From Methanosarcinales archaeon (lineage in GTDB: Archaea; Halobacteriota; Syntropharchaeia; Alkanophagales; Methanospirareceae): 7,266 bases of DNA. Each line of letters starts with the position of its first letter. Within the stretch, counting starts at the first letter, position 1. A model generated the notes under the pieces. That model was not told the DNA's origin. It was given only the letters and a program-made list of their open reading frames with translations, and ran no database searches. A program made the position numbers and the translations under genes. The DNA is taken from contig DAOUYX010000074.1 of the NCBI GenBank assembly GCA_030665925.1, positions 1-7,266 of the forward strand, read 5' to 3'. Of this stretch, positions 1-6,282 are shown one piece after another.

Positions 1-512
1 AGGAACCGTAAAAGTTGGTAGTTCTCGTCCCACGACAATAACCGCTCCAGTTCGTCCTTACCTATCTCGTGATACCATTCATCATGTCGCCAGATAAGAA
101 TCACACCTAAAATGCTTACCGCCTCCTCTACCTTCAGGTCCTCCAATTGTGAGAGCTTGAATGGCAGCCCACCTATGATAAACTCAAAGGGATTCTTGAC
201 TACTGGTAATTCCGCTAAGGATACCCGGACGTGCTTCATAATGCTCGGCAAAGCCATAAAGAGCTCCGACGTGCGCACGTGCCCACTAAAATATGCGATG
301 AGCGTTCCTTTCGGCGTTGCAACGTAAATCTCCGCGCCACGCTTACCTTCACCAATCTTCTGAACGAGATGCGCCTCCGCCATCTCTGGCAGCTTTCTCA
401 GAACCGTCGGATACGGAATGGCCGCACCTTTCGATACAGCGTACTTGCTGGATGCTCCGCGTTTGATAAGGAATTCGAGAATCCGCTCGTATTCATGCTT
501 GGACGTTTTCAT
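1..512 (-). CDS. Winged-helix DNA-binding regulator, C-terminus cut by window edge
   Basis: Reading the minus strand from the ATG at 512-510 gives 170 codons with no stop before the window edge, so the gene continues outside. The N-terminal 75 residues look like a winged helix. Helices lie around residues 5-18 and 22-28, and a likely recognition helix (residues 33-42, PYPTVLRKLP) is followed by a basic beta wing (50-67: LVQKIGEGKRGAEIYVATPK). Residues 80-170 are mixed helical and hydrophobic, and I do not recognise them; they could be an effector or dimerisation domain. The gene diverges from the ABC importer operon, with 74 bp between the two start codons. Its start codon lies inside a dyad that recurs upstream of mqnE, so self-regulation and control of both operons is a reasonable inference. 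The effector is unknown. The open frame and codon pattern support a real gene; the plus-strand frames here look like antisense shadows. Confidence 0.75.
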   Translation of the reverse strand, partial: MKTSKHEYERILEFLIKRGASSKYAVSKGAAIPYPTVLRKLPEMAEAHLVQKIGEGKRGAEIYVATPKGTLIAYFSGHVRTSELFMALPSIMKHVRVSLAELPVVKNPFEFIIGGLPFKLSQLEDLKVEEAVSILGVILIWRHDEWYHEIGKDELERLLSWDENYQLLRF

Positions 513-570
513 GATATGTTATATTCATTGCTGGATATGAATATAAAAGGCTATGTTTTAATAGTTGAAG
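491..570. promoter_or_regulatory. Divergent promoter/operator, copy A of an 80-bp repeated module
   Basis: This segment covers the first codons of the minus-strand regulator and most of the gap to the importer operon. It matches 3035-3114 without gaps at about 58 of 80 positions. The best-kept blocks are GCTTGGAC (497-504), ATGTTATAT (516-524), CTG-ATAT (531-538) and AAAAGG-TATGTTT (545-558). A dyad TCATG (493-497)/CATGA (510-514) contains the regulator start codon. A TATA-like tract, AATATAAAAGG (540-550), could serve both directions. Read leftward (CCTTTTATATT), it would start transcription close to the ATG at 512. Read rightward, it would give a leader of roughly 15-20 nt before the ATG at 587. 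A second rightward candidate, TTTTAAT (556-562), would give an almost leaderless transcript. Promoter assignment is by motif and spacing only. Confidence 0.65.
519..546. repeat. Perfect 10-bp inverted repeat in the divergent promoter
   Basis: TTATATTCAT (519-528) and ATGAATATAA (537-546) are exact reverse complements separated by 8 bases. The right arm overlaps the TATA-like tract, so a protein bound here would be expected to block TBP access in both directions. In the mqnE copy the corresponding region keeps much of the sequence but not the full 10-bp symmetry; there a shorter pair, TTATAT (3063-3068)/ATATAA (3079-3084), remains. Arms this A+T-rich can arise by chance in promoters, so an operator role is a suggestion only. 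Confidence 0.45.
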
Positions 571-586
571 AATAAAGTTCAGAGAC

Positions 587-1579
587 ATGCCAGTAAATAG
601 AAAATTGATTCTGATAGCAGTAGTGATGGTCATTGTTGCGGGTTGCGCGGGATGTATTAATCCACCGCAAGAAGGCGGTAGTGCGGGGAATGAATCTCAA
701 GTAGGCACCGCTGAAGGAAACATAGCAATGAAGGTAGGGACAATGCCGGACGAGGCTACGCTACCGTATTACGTGGCTGAGCGTGAAGGGATCTTCGCAG
801 CTCATGGATTGGACGTGGAGCTTGTGCCTTTCATGAGTGCAATGGAGCGGGACAGTGCTCTTATTGCAGGTGAAATAGATGCGGGTGAGAATGACCCCGT
901 GGGAGTGCTGGTGCTGCGAAATGCGGGTTACGACGCCAAAGTCGTCAGCAGCGAACTGAAAGAGACGCCGGAAAAGATGCGGTTCGCCATTATCGCCAGT
1001 CCACACTCGAACATAACCTCCGTCGCGGATTTAGAAGGTAAACAGCTCGCAATTTCTCGTAATACCGTTATGGAGTGGATAGCCGATAATTTACTCGGTA
1101 ATGTGACCGTGAACAAAATAGAAGAAAAGAGAGTCCCAATAAGAATGCAGATGCTGCTCGATAATAAATACGAAGCCGCTACACTGCCAGATCCGTTAGC
1201 GAGTTACGCGATTTACAAAGGTGCTACTAAGGTCATCTCGGATTCCGAACTTGATGAAACGATCGGTTACACCGTGATAGTTTTCAGAGGCGAGTTCATC
1301 AATGAGCACCCCGAAAGCGTCACTAAATTCCTGGATGCGTATGACGAAGCGGTAGAGCGAATAAATGCCAATCCGGAGAATTACCGTAACCTGCTCGTAG
1401 AAATCGCGAAGGTTCCAGAGGAGATCGCTGGCAGCTACGAGATGGCGACTTACATGAAAGCTCAGCAGTATCCACGCGATAATTTTGAAAAAGTGCTCAG
1501 TTGGATGCAGAGCAAGGACTTGGTGACGCAAGAGATCTTATACGAGGATGTGATTTACGGAAGCGCCGGACATGATTGA
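587..1579 (+). CDS. ABC importer substrate-binding lipoprotein, NMT1/THI5-SsuA type
   Basis: This 330-residue protein begins with a basic end (residues 1-6), a hydrophobic stretch (7-18) and a lipobox VAGC with Cys20 as the likely lipidated residue. It is therefore predicted to sit outside the membrane, anchored by lipid. After a low-complexity Gly/Ser/Glu linker (about 24-45), the mature part follows the periplasmic-binding-protein type II pattern of the NMT1/THI5 and SsuA/TauA families: a strand with MPDEATLPYYVAEREGIF, the phrase AHGLDVELVPF, and the hinge-like phrase SVADLEGKQLAISR near residues 145-160. Family members bind small anionic or aromatic ligands such as pyrimidines, sulfonates, nitrate or aromatic acids; I cannot choose among them. 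It is first in an operon with its ATPase and permease, and its promoter module is shared with mqnE. The ATG at 587 puts the signal peptide right at the N-terminus, which supports this start. Confidence 0.88.
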   Translation: MPVNRKLILIAVVMVIVAGCAGCINPPQEGGSAGNESQVGTAEGNIAMKVGTMPDEATLPYYVAEREGIFAAHGLDVELVPFMSAMERDSALIAGEIDAGENDPVGVLVLRNAGYDAKVVSSELKETPEKMRFAIIASPHSNITSVADLEGKQLAISRNTVMEWIADNLLGNVTVNKIEEKRVPIRMQMLLDNKYEAATLPDPLASYAIYKGATKVISDSELDETIGYTVIVFRGEFINEHPESVTKFLDAYDEAVERINANPENYRNLLVEIAKVPEEIAGSYEMATYMKAQQYPRDNFEKVLSWMQSKDLVTQEILYEDVIYGSAGHD

Positions 1580-2312
1580 AGCGAAGTCCCTAACTAAGAC
1601 CTATCCCGATGGCACGGGAGCACTTCACGATGTCACTTTTGATATTCGCGATGGCGAGAGTTGCTCTGTTATAGGGCCCTCGGGATGCGGTAAAACGACA
1701 CTTCTTCTTATCTGCTCCGGTATCCTGAGGCCAACAGAGGGAAGAGTAGTAATTAAGGGAACGGATGTGACAGCACCGTCAAAGGAGTTAGCACTGATAT
1801 TCCAGGATTACGGCTTGTTTCCCTGGAAGACGGTTTATGAGAACGCTTCCTTGGGTTTAGAACTGCGAGGCTTTGGCAAGCGAGAGCGAAAGAGGATCGT
1901 CTCATCTCTTCTTAAAGACCTGGGTTTGCAAGGCTTCGAGAAATACTATCCAAAACAGCTTTCAGGTGGTATGCAGCAGCGAGTAGCGTTTGCGAGGGCA
2001 TTAGCTTTGAATCCGAAGATCATGCTCATGGACGAGCCCTTGTCATCGTTAGACGCATTAACGCGGGAGAATCTGCAGAATTTCTTACTACAACTCTGGC
2101 GGCAGAAAAGGATGACTATGCTGCTGGTAACGCACAGCATAGAAGAGGCGGTTTTTCTTGGCAGTAAAGTAATCGTACTGTCCCCGAGACCTGGGACGGT
2201 GATAAAAACGGTTGATAATCCGCAGATGGGCGATTCAGATTACAGAACCAAAGAGGTGTTCTTCGATAAATGCAGGGAAGTAAGGCAGAGCTTAGATGGT
2301 GGAGCTATTTAA
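1572..2312 (+). CDS. ABC importer ATP-binding subunit, SsuB/TauB/NrtD type
   Basis: This 246-residue protein is a complete nucleotide-binding subunit that would power the importer from the cytoplasmic face. Visible motifs are Walker A GPSGCGKTT (residues 35-43), Q-loop Gln78 in LIFQDYGLFPW, ABC signature LSGGMQQR (130-137), Walker B IMLMDEP (150-156, catalytic Glu155), D-loop SSLD (158-161) and the switch His188 in LLVTHSIEEA. The FQDYGLFPW and SPRPGTV phrases are typical of the nitrate/sulfonate/taurine branch. No catalytic residue is missing. The start overlaps the last 8 bp of the binding-protein gene (ATGATTGA), so translation is probably coupled. The family assignment is firm; the substrate is set by the partner subunits and remains unknown. 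Confidence 0.93.
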   Translation: MIEAKSLTKTYPDGTGALHDVTFDIRDGESCSVIGPSGCGKTTLLLICSGILRPTEGRVVIKGTDVTAPSKELALIFQDYGLFPWKTVYENASLGLELRGFGKRERKRIVSSLLKDLGLQGFEKYYPKQLSGGMQQRVAFARALALNPKIMLMDEPLSSLDALTRENLQNFLLQLWRQKRMTMLLVTHSIEEAVFLGSKVIVLSPRPGTVIKTVDNPQMGDSDYRTKEVFFDKCREVRQSLDGGAI

Positions 2313-3022
2313 TCACGGCAGTAGCGATATTCGGGCTATGGCATTTAGTAGCGGTTATCCTGGATTCGATAGCGCTGCCAACACCCGTAACGGTGTTTTT
2401 CGCGTTTATCGCGGGACTGAAGGATGGTCTCATCTCGCATCTACTCATCAGCACGTTACGAATAGTTTACGGGATTGCGCTGGCATTTTCCCTTGCGGTT
2501 CCTATCGGTTTAGTGAGTCACGAAACGCGAGTGGATAAATTCGTTGCGCCCCTCATCTATATGCTCTATCCAATCCCCCATATCGTCTTACTCCCCGTAA
2601 TCATCCTCCTCTTTGGAATCGGCGATTTGTCAAAGATAATATTAATCGCCATGATCGTCTTCTTCCAGATTCTGGTGACGACGAGAGACGCATCAAGGAA
2701 TATAAGCGGGAATTACATCTATCCCCTGCTGTCCTTAGGGGCGAGTAAAAGAGAGATATACAAACATGTAATTTTACCTGCGTGTATTCCGAAGATTCTT
2801 ACCGCGATGCGGATAAGTGTGGGAACTGCAATTGCAGTGCTGTTCTTCGTGGAGTCGTTCGCAACGTACAGAGGGTTGGGCTATTTGATTATGGATGCCT
2901 GGAGTAGAGCGAATTACCCGGATTTGTATGCCGCGATGGTAACAATGGCTTTGCTTGGATTTGGCATTTACGTCCTGCTTGATCGCGTGGAGAGGAAGGT
3001 ATGCAGATGGGTTTACGTCTAA
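2270..3022 (+). CDS. ABC importer permease, BPD_transp_1 family
   Basis: This 250-residue integral membrane protein has about six hydrophobic segments, the first at residues 13-31 and the last around 223-238. The expected order for SsuC/TauC/NrtB-type permeases is present: a conserved STLRIVYGIALAFSLAVPIG stretch (61-80), the phrase YPIPHIVLLPVIILLFGIGD (100-119), and the cytoplasmic EAA coupling loop LGASKREIYKHVILPACIPK (156-175) that contacts the ATPase. The length is normal for the family. The start lies 43 bp inside the ATPase gene, in another frame. GAGGTG (2253-2258) is a possible ribosome-binding site 11 bases before the ATG, and I see no better in-frame start downstream that keeps the first membrane segment. 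It completes a three-gene importer. Nine bases after its stop begins the inverted repeat that precedes mqnE. Confidence 0.9.
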   Translation: MQGSKAELRWWSYLITAVAIFGLWHLVAVILDSIALPTPVTVFFAFIAGLKDGLISHLLISTLRIVYGIALAFSLAVPIGLVSHETRVDKFVAPLIYMLYPIPHIVLLPVIILLFGIGDLSKIILIAMIVFFQILVTTRDASRNISGNYIYPLLSLGASKREIYKHVILPACIPKILTAMRISVGTAIAVLFFVESFATYRGLGYLIMDAWSRANYPDLYAAMVTMALLGFGIYVLLDRVERKVCRWVYV

Positions 3023-3030
3023 TCCAATAG

Positions 3031-3063
3031 ACATGTTCACGCTTGGACTTTCGCGTGACATGT
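3031..3063. promoter_or_regulatory. Long inverted repeat upstream of mqnE, candidate operator
   Basis: The left arm ACATGTTCACGC (3031-3042) and right arm GCGTGACATGT (3053-3063) are reverse complements except for one extra T in the left arm, with a 10-base spacer. The inner part, TCACG/CGTGA, sits exactly where copy A has TCATG/CATGA, so the base pair T-A there is replaced by C-G here on both sides. The repeat begins 9 bases after the permease stop. A bacterial-type terminator is unlikely because no T-run follows the right arm. The favoured reading is a dimer-binding operator just upstream of the mqnE promoter. A transcript hairpin at the end of the importer mRNA is the alternative. Confidence 0.55.
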
Positions 3064-3114
3064 TATATCCGCTTCTGAATATAAACACAAAAGGATATGT
3101 TTATATGCGTGAAT
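3035..3114 (+). promoter_or_regulatory. mqnE operon promoter region, copy B of the 80-bp repeated module
   Basis: This non-coding segment aligns without gaps to 491-570. The position equivalent to the regulator start codon is degenerate: CAT becomes CGT at 3054-3056, that is ATG to ACG on the minus strand, so no divergent gene starts here. Conserved blocks include GCTTGGAC (3041-3048), ATGTTATAT (3060-3068) and AAAAGG-TATGTTT (3089-3102). The best TATA candidate is TTTATATG (3100-3107), which would place the transcript start near 3130, shortly before the ATG chosen for mqnE. Some transcripts may also enter from the importer operon, since both read in the same direction. Confidence 0.6.
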
Positions 3115-3140
3115 ACCAAAAGCCACAAGCATACTACCGC

Positions 3141-4214
3141 ATGCTGCAAAATTGGTGTGAGTCAAAAATGGAGGAATGGACACCGAAAACGATTGAGGAA
3201 CTCTTTGCACTGGACGTTCACGAGCTCGGTAAGCTTGCGGATTCCATCAATCGGCGGAATGGAAATACCGTAACGTTCGTGGTTAACCGGCATATAAATT
3301 ACACTAATATCTGCGTTTCTCGATGTCCGCTCTGCGCTTTCTACCGTAACGTCGGAGATAGCGATGCATATTCTATGAGCGTTGATGAGGTGCTTGAGAA
3401 AGTTGCGGAAGCAGTAAAAATGGGTGCTACGGAGCTTCATATCGTCGGCTCACTCAATCCTGAAATTAATCTGGAATACTTCGAGCGGATTTTCGGGCGG
3501 ATAAAGAGCAAGTTTCCGCACGTGATTATCAAAGCGCTGACCGCGACTGAGATACAGTTCCTATCGCAGATCGAGGGAACGAGCGTTGAGGAAGTGCTTT
3601 CAAGGTTGAAGGATGCGGGACTGCAAGCAATGCCCGGAGGTGGAGCGGAGATTCTCGATGATGGAATACGAGAAGTTATCTGTCCGAAGAAGGTAAAAGC
3701 GGAAGAATGGCTTTGGATAATGGAGATTGCGCATAGCATCGGGATACGAAGCAATGCCACAATGCTCTTTGGACATATAGAAAAGCCAAAACATAGGGCT
3801 GTTCATCTATACAAGCTCTGGAAATTACAGGAAAGAACCGGCGGCTTTGTTTCCTTCATTCCTCTTCTCTTCTATCTGGAAAACACAGAGCTGAATGCGT
3901 TGGGGCTCGTCGAAGAAAAAACGGATGCTGTGGATGTCCTCAAAACGATTGCGATTTCAAGAATAGTACTGCAGAATTTCAGCAGCATAAGGGCTTACTG
4001 GGTTGCACTCGGTGAGAAACTTGCGCAGGTCGCATTGAATTATGGTGCGAACGATCTGGACGGAACGCTTATGGAAGAGCGGGTTACACACGCAGCAGGG
4101 GCTAAAACGCCACTTATGCTCCAAATAAATAAGATTCTGGGTCTTGTGAAGGGCGCTAACAAAATAGCCGCGGAACGGGATACATTCTACAATATTCTGA
4201 GGCGGTATTCATGA
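3141..4214 (+). CDS. mqnE: Aminofutalosine synthase MqnE (radical SAM)
   Basis: MqnE joins 3-[(1-carboxyvinyl)oxy]benzoate with the adenosyl part of SAM to give 6-amino-6-deoxyfutalosine, the first radical step of the futalosine menaquinone pathway, in the cytoplasm. The iron-sulfur cluster motif C-x3-C-x2-C is at Cys58, Cys62 and Cys65 within NICVSRCPLCAF. Family phrases follow in order: GATELHIVGSLNPE, GLQAMPGGGAEI, SNATMLFGHIE, ERTGGFVSFIPL, DLDGTLMEERVTHAAGAKTP and AERDTFY. The last two, and SFIPL rather than AFIPW, separate it from MqnC. The start is uncertain. ATG 3141 (357 residues) keeps the N-terminal helix that aligns with that of MqnC and lies after the predicted transcript start. 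ATG 3105 lies inside the promoter module. ATG 3168 follows a weak GGTG but shortens that helix. It is first in an operon with mqnA, 4 bases downstream. Confidence 0.9.
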   Translation: MLQNWCESKMEEWTPKTIEELFALDVHELGKLADSINRRNGNTVTFVVNRHINYTNICVSRCPLCAFYRNVGDSDAYSMSVDEVLEKVAEAVKMGATELHIVGSLNPEINLEYFERIFGRIKSKFPHVIIKALTATEIQFLSQIEGTSVEEVLSRLKDAGLQAMPGGGAEILDDGIREVICPKKVKAEEWLWIMEIAHSIGIRSNATMLFGHIEKPKHRAVHLYKLWKLQERTGGFVSFIPLLFYLENTELNALGLVEEKTDAVDVLKTIAISRIVLQNFSSIRAYWVALGEKLAQVALNYGANDLDGTLMEERVTHAAGAKTPLMLQINKILGLVKGANKIAAERDTFYNILRRYS

Positions 4215-4218
4215 GAAG

Positions 4219-4971
4219 ATGAAGATTAGAATTGGCAAATTCGGGTTATTGAACAATTATTTACCGTATTACCGGCTTGAGCGGAACGGGGTGCGGGTGA
4301 TAGAAGCGCTGCCAAAGCAGCTTGCCGAGATGTTTGAAACCGGAGAGATAGATTTCGCGCCGGTTCCTTCATTCTATTATCTCCAGAATAAGGATAAGTT
4401 GAGAAGTTACGACTTCTGCGTTGCGGCGAAGCATAGCGTTTTGAGTGTGATTGTCATTTCAAAAGAGAAGACGCTTGCGGGGAATGACGGCTCTATCGCG
4501 GTGACTAATCAAACGACAACCTCGGTCAATCTGCTAAAGATAATTCTGCGTGAGCGGGGACTGAAGAACGAGGTTGTACCCGTGGACGAAAGCAGAGGAA
4601 GCGAATTGCTTAAGCAGTGCACTCATGCGCTTGTCATTGGTGACGAAGCTATCAAGGCGAGGATGGCGTACAAGGTGGTGATGGATTTGGGCGAAGAATG
4701 GCGTGAATTAACCGGCTATCCAATGGTCTTTGGGATTTCGACAGCGCGGAAAGGGGTGGATCTGAGTGGAGTAAACCGGACGGTTATGGACTCGGTCGAG
4801 TGGGGCGAGGAGAATATTGATGAGATTGTGACGGAAGCGAAGAGGAAGTTTGGAATGCCGGTGGAATTCCTCGAAGTGTATTTCAAAGCGCTTACGTTCC
4901 GGATGGGCGCGGTAGAGAAGAGAGGGCTGGAACTGTTCGAGGGGAAGTGTCATGAATACGGATTGCTCTGA
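4219..4971 (+). CDS. mqnA: Chorismate dehydratase MqnA
   Basis: MqnA removes water from chorismate to form 3-[(1-carboxyvinyl)oxy]benzoate, the committed step of the futalosine route and the substrate for MqnE, encoded just upstream. The 250-residue length is typical for the family. It has the bilobed periplasmic-binding-protein fold without a signal peptide, so it is cytoplasmic. Recognisable parts are RIGKFGLLNNYLPYY (residues 4-18, family RIGxxxYLNxxPFY), the GEIDFAPVPSFYYLQN segment (42-57), TNQTTTSVNLLKIIL (96-110) and HALVIGDEAIKAR, followed by DLGEEWRELTGYPMVFGI. The substitution of YLN by LLNN in the first motif is a mild deviation. The start is 4 bases after the mqnE stop, and GAGGCGG (4199-4205) is a distant possible ribosome-binding site. 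The 3' end overlaps mqnC by 20 bp. Confidence 0.9.
   Translation: MKIRIGKFGLLNNYLPYYRLERNGVRVIEALPKQLAEMFETGEIDFAPVPSFYYLQNKDKLRSYDFCVAAKHSVLSVIVISKEKTLAGNDGSIAVTNQTTTSVNLLKIILRERGLKNEVVPVDESRGSELLKQCTHALVIGDEAIKARMAYKVVMDLGEEWRELTGYPMVFGISTARKGVDLSGVNRTVMDSVEWGEENIDEIVTEAKRKFGMPVEFLEVYFKALTFRMGAVEKRGLELFEGKCHEYGLL
4939..4945 (+). promoter_or_regulatory. Ribosome-binding site of mqnC inside mqnA
   Basis: GAGGGGA, six bases before the ATG at 4952, is the clearest Shine-Dalgarno-like site in the window. It lies within the last codons of mqnA. It supports ATG 4952 over the in-frame ATG at 4976, and implies that mqnC is translated with its own initiation despite the overlap. Confidence 0.65.
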
Positions 4972-6028
4972 ATGGATGGACTATGTAAAGCGGAATTTGG
5001 AAGGAGTGATTTTGAGTTTTGAGGAAGCATTGCATTTGTTCGAGTTACCTTTGCCAGTTGTTGGCGGAATCGCAGATGAGATACGGAAAAGAAGATGCGG
5101 TGAGCTCGTGACGTTCGTTATTGATCGGAACATAAGCTACACGAACCGATGCATATCGAGATGCAAATTCTGCGCGTTTTACGCTAAAAGTGAAGAAGAA
5201 TGTTATGTCTTACAGCATGATGAGATCCTGAGGAAGGTTGAGGAAACGGTTCACGCTGGCGGGACGCAAATCCTGATTCAAGGTGGGCTCAACCCTGAAA
5301 TTGGGATTGAATGGTTTGAGGATTTATTCTCGACGATAAAGCGCAAATTCCCTGGGGTACAGCTTCACAGCCTCTCGCCGCCAGAGATAGACTTCCTTGC
5401 GAGGCACGAAGGACTGAGTGTGAGGGAAACGCTTGCGAGGTTGATGGAATCGGGGCTTGATTCCCTGCCGGGTGGAGGCGCGGAGATCCTCTGCGATAGG
5501 GTCCGAAAGGTAATCAGCCCGGATAAGGTCAGTGCTGATGGCTGGCTTGACGTAATGGAGACCGCACACGGGATGGGAATGAAGACCACGGCAACCATGA
5601 TGTTCGGGCATGTCGAACGCAACGAGGACATCGTAGAACACCTCTTCAGGATACGGGATTTGCAGACCAAAACGGGCGGCTTCACGGCATTCATTCCCTG
5701 GACTTTTCAGCCGAAGCACACGGAACTCTACGAGATTATAAAGGAGCCGGTAGCGGTAACGAGATATTTACAGGTGTTAGCGATTTCCAGGATTATTTTA
5801 CATTCTATAAGGAATATACAGGCTTCATGGCTCACGCAGGACTTTGAAGTGGACCAATTGGCGTTGTTCTTCGGTGCGAACGATTTCGGCGGTACGATAC
5901 TGGAGGAGAACGTGGTGACTGCGGCTGGTAAGGAGTACAGACCGGCGAAGGTCGAGGAGATCAAAAAAGCGGTGGAATCGGTTGGCAGACCCGTAGCGCA
6001 GAGGAATACGCGTTATGAGATTGTGTGA
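4952..6028 (+). CDS. mqnC: Cyclic dehypoxanthinyl futalosine synthase MqnC (radical SAM)
   Basis: MqnC uses a 5'-deoxyadenosyl radical to cyclise dehypoxanthinyl futalosine to its spiro product, the substrate of MqnD. The 358-residue protein carries the cluster motif C-x3-C-x2-C at Cys67, Cys71 and Cys74 (NRCISRCKFCAFY). MqnC-specific phrases follow: GGTQILIQGGLNPEIGIEWF, SLPGGGAEIL, TATMMFGHVE, TKTGGFTAFIPWTFQPKHTEL, IQASWLTQDF and FGANDFGGTILEENVVTAAG. The FIPWTFQP and DFGGTILEENVV phrases distinguish it from MqnE, with which it is clearly paralogous along most of its length. It is last in the mqnE-mqnA-mqnC operon, overlapping mqnA by 20 bp. It ends 23 bp from the convergent hicA stop, and I see no obvious plus-strand terminator before that gene. 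A T6 run at 6173-6178, antisense to hicA, is the nearest candidate. Confidence 0.94.
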   Translation: MNTDCSEWMDYVKRNLEGVILSFEEALHLFELPLPVVGGIADEIRKRRCGELVTFVIDRNISYTNRCISRCKFCAFYAKSEEECYVLQHDEILRKVEETVHAGGTQILIQGGLNPEIGIEWFEDLFSTIKRKFPGVQLHSLSPPEIDFLARHEGLSVRETLARLMESGLDSLPGGGAEILCDRVRKVISPDKVSADGWLDVMETAHGMGMKTTATMMFGHVERNEDIVEHLFRIRDLQTKTGGFTAFIPWTFQPKHTELYEIIKEPVAVTRYLQVLAISRIILHSIRNIQASWLTQDFEVDQLALFFGANDFGGTILEENVVTAAGKEYRPAKVEEIKKAVESVGRPVAQRNTRYEIV

Positions 6029-6051
6029 TTGTGAAAATTCGACTTGGGTGT

Positions 6052-6282
6052 TTACAGGTATTTAGAGAACTCATCTTCATTTACTTTTGCCAATTTTAGA
6101 ACTCCTTTCAGTGTTCCTATTTTCAGTTCTTTATGCATGGGGACAACAGTTCCCACTTTTCCCTCAGGAGTCTTTTTTGATAATCTAACGTGGCTACCAG
6201 TTCTACCACTAATCGCAAACCCCAGTTTGTTACAAAGAATTCTAACTACTTTTTCTCCTGAAACTTTCCTAAGCTTTGGCAC
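6052..6282 (-). CDS. hicA: HicA-family mRNA-interferase toxin
   Basis: This 76-residue basic protein is on the minus strand. It has the HicA/YcfA layout: SGEKVVRILCNKLGF helix, the catalytic-type GSHVRL strand with His31, the phrase VVPMHKELKIGTLKGVLK (47-64), and a C-terminal EDEFSKYL helix. Family members fold as a double-stranded-RNA-binding domain and cleave mRNA until bound by HicB. The GSH motif is intact, so the toxin is probably functional. It follows hicB with a 14-bp overlap, giving antitoxin-first order. The pair sits between mqnC and mqnD on the opposite strand and in visibly more A+T-rich DNA than the flanking mqn genes, which fits horizontal insertion. The plus-strand frame across it is a shadow. 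Confidence 0.9.
   Translation of the reverse strand: MPKLRKVSGEKVVRILCNKLGFAISGRTGSHVRLSKKTPEGKVGTVVPMHKELKIGTLKGVLKLAKVNEDEFSKYL

Noticed and set aside
231..575. Plus-strand open frame of 114 codons crossing the regulator and the divergent promoter
   Set aside because: It is antisense to a well-formed winged-helix frame. Its C-terminal resemblance to a frame at about 3055-3115 comes from the repeated promoter DNA, not from a shared protein.
3023..3070. Intrinsic terminator after the permease
   Set aside because: The inverted repeat is not followed by a T-run and aligns with promoter DNA elsewhere in the window, so an operator role fits better.
2955..3140. Long N-terminal extension of MqnE starting inside the permease gene
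   Set aside because: It would translate the permease end in another frame plus the whole promoter module, and add about 60 residues not found in the family.
5324..5719. Minus-strand frame of 131 codons opposite mqnC
   Set aside because: The plus strand encodes a complete, conserved MqnC here; the antisense translation shows no recognisable protein pattern.
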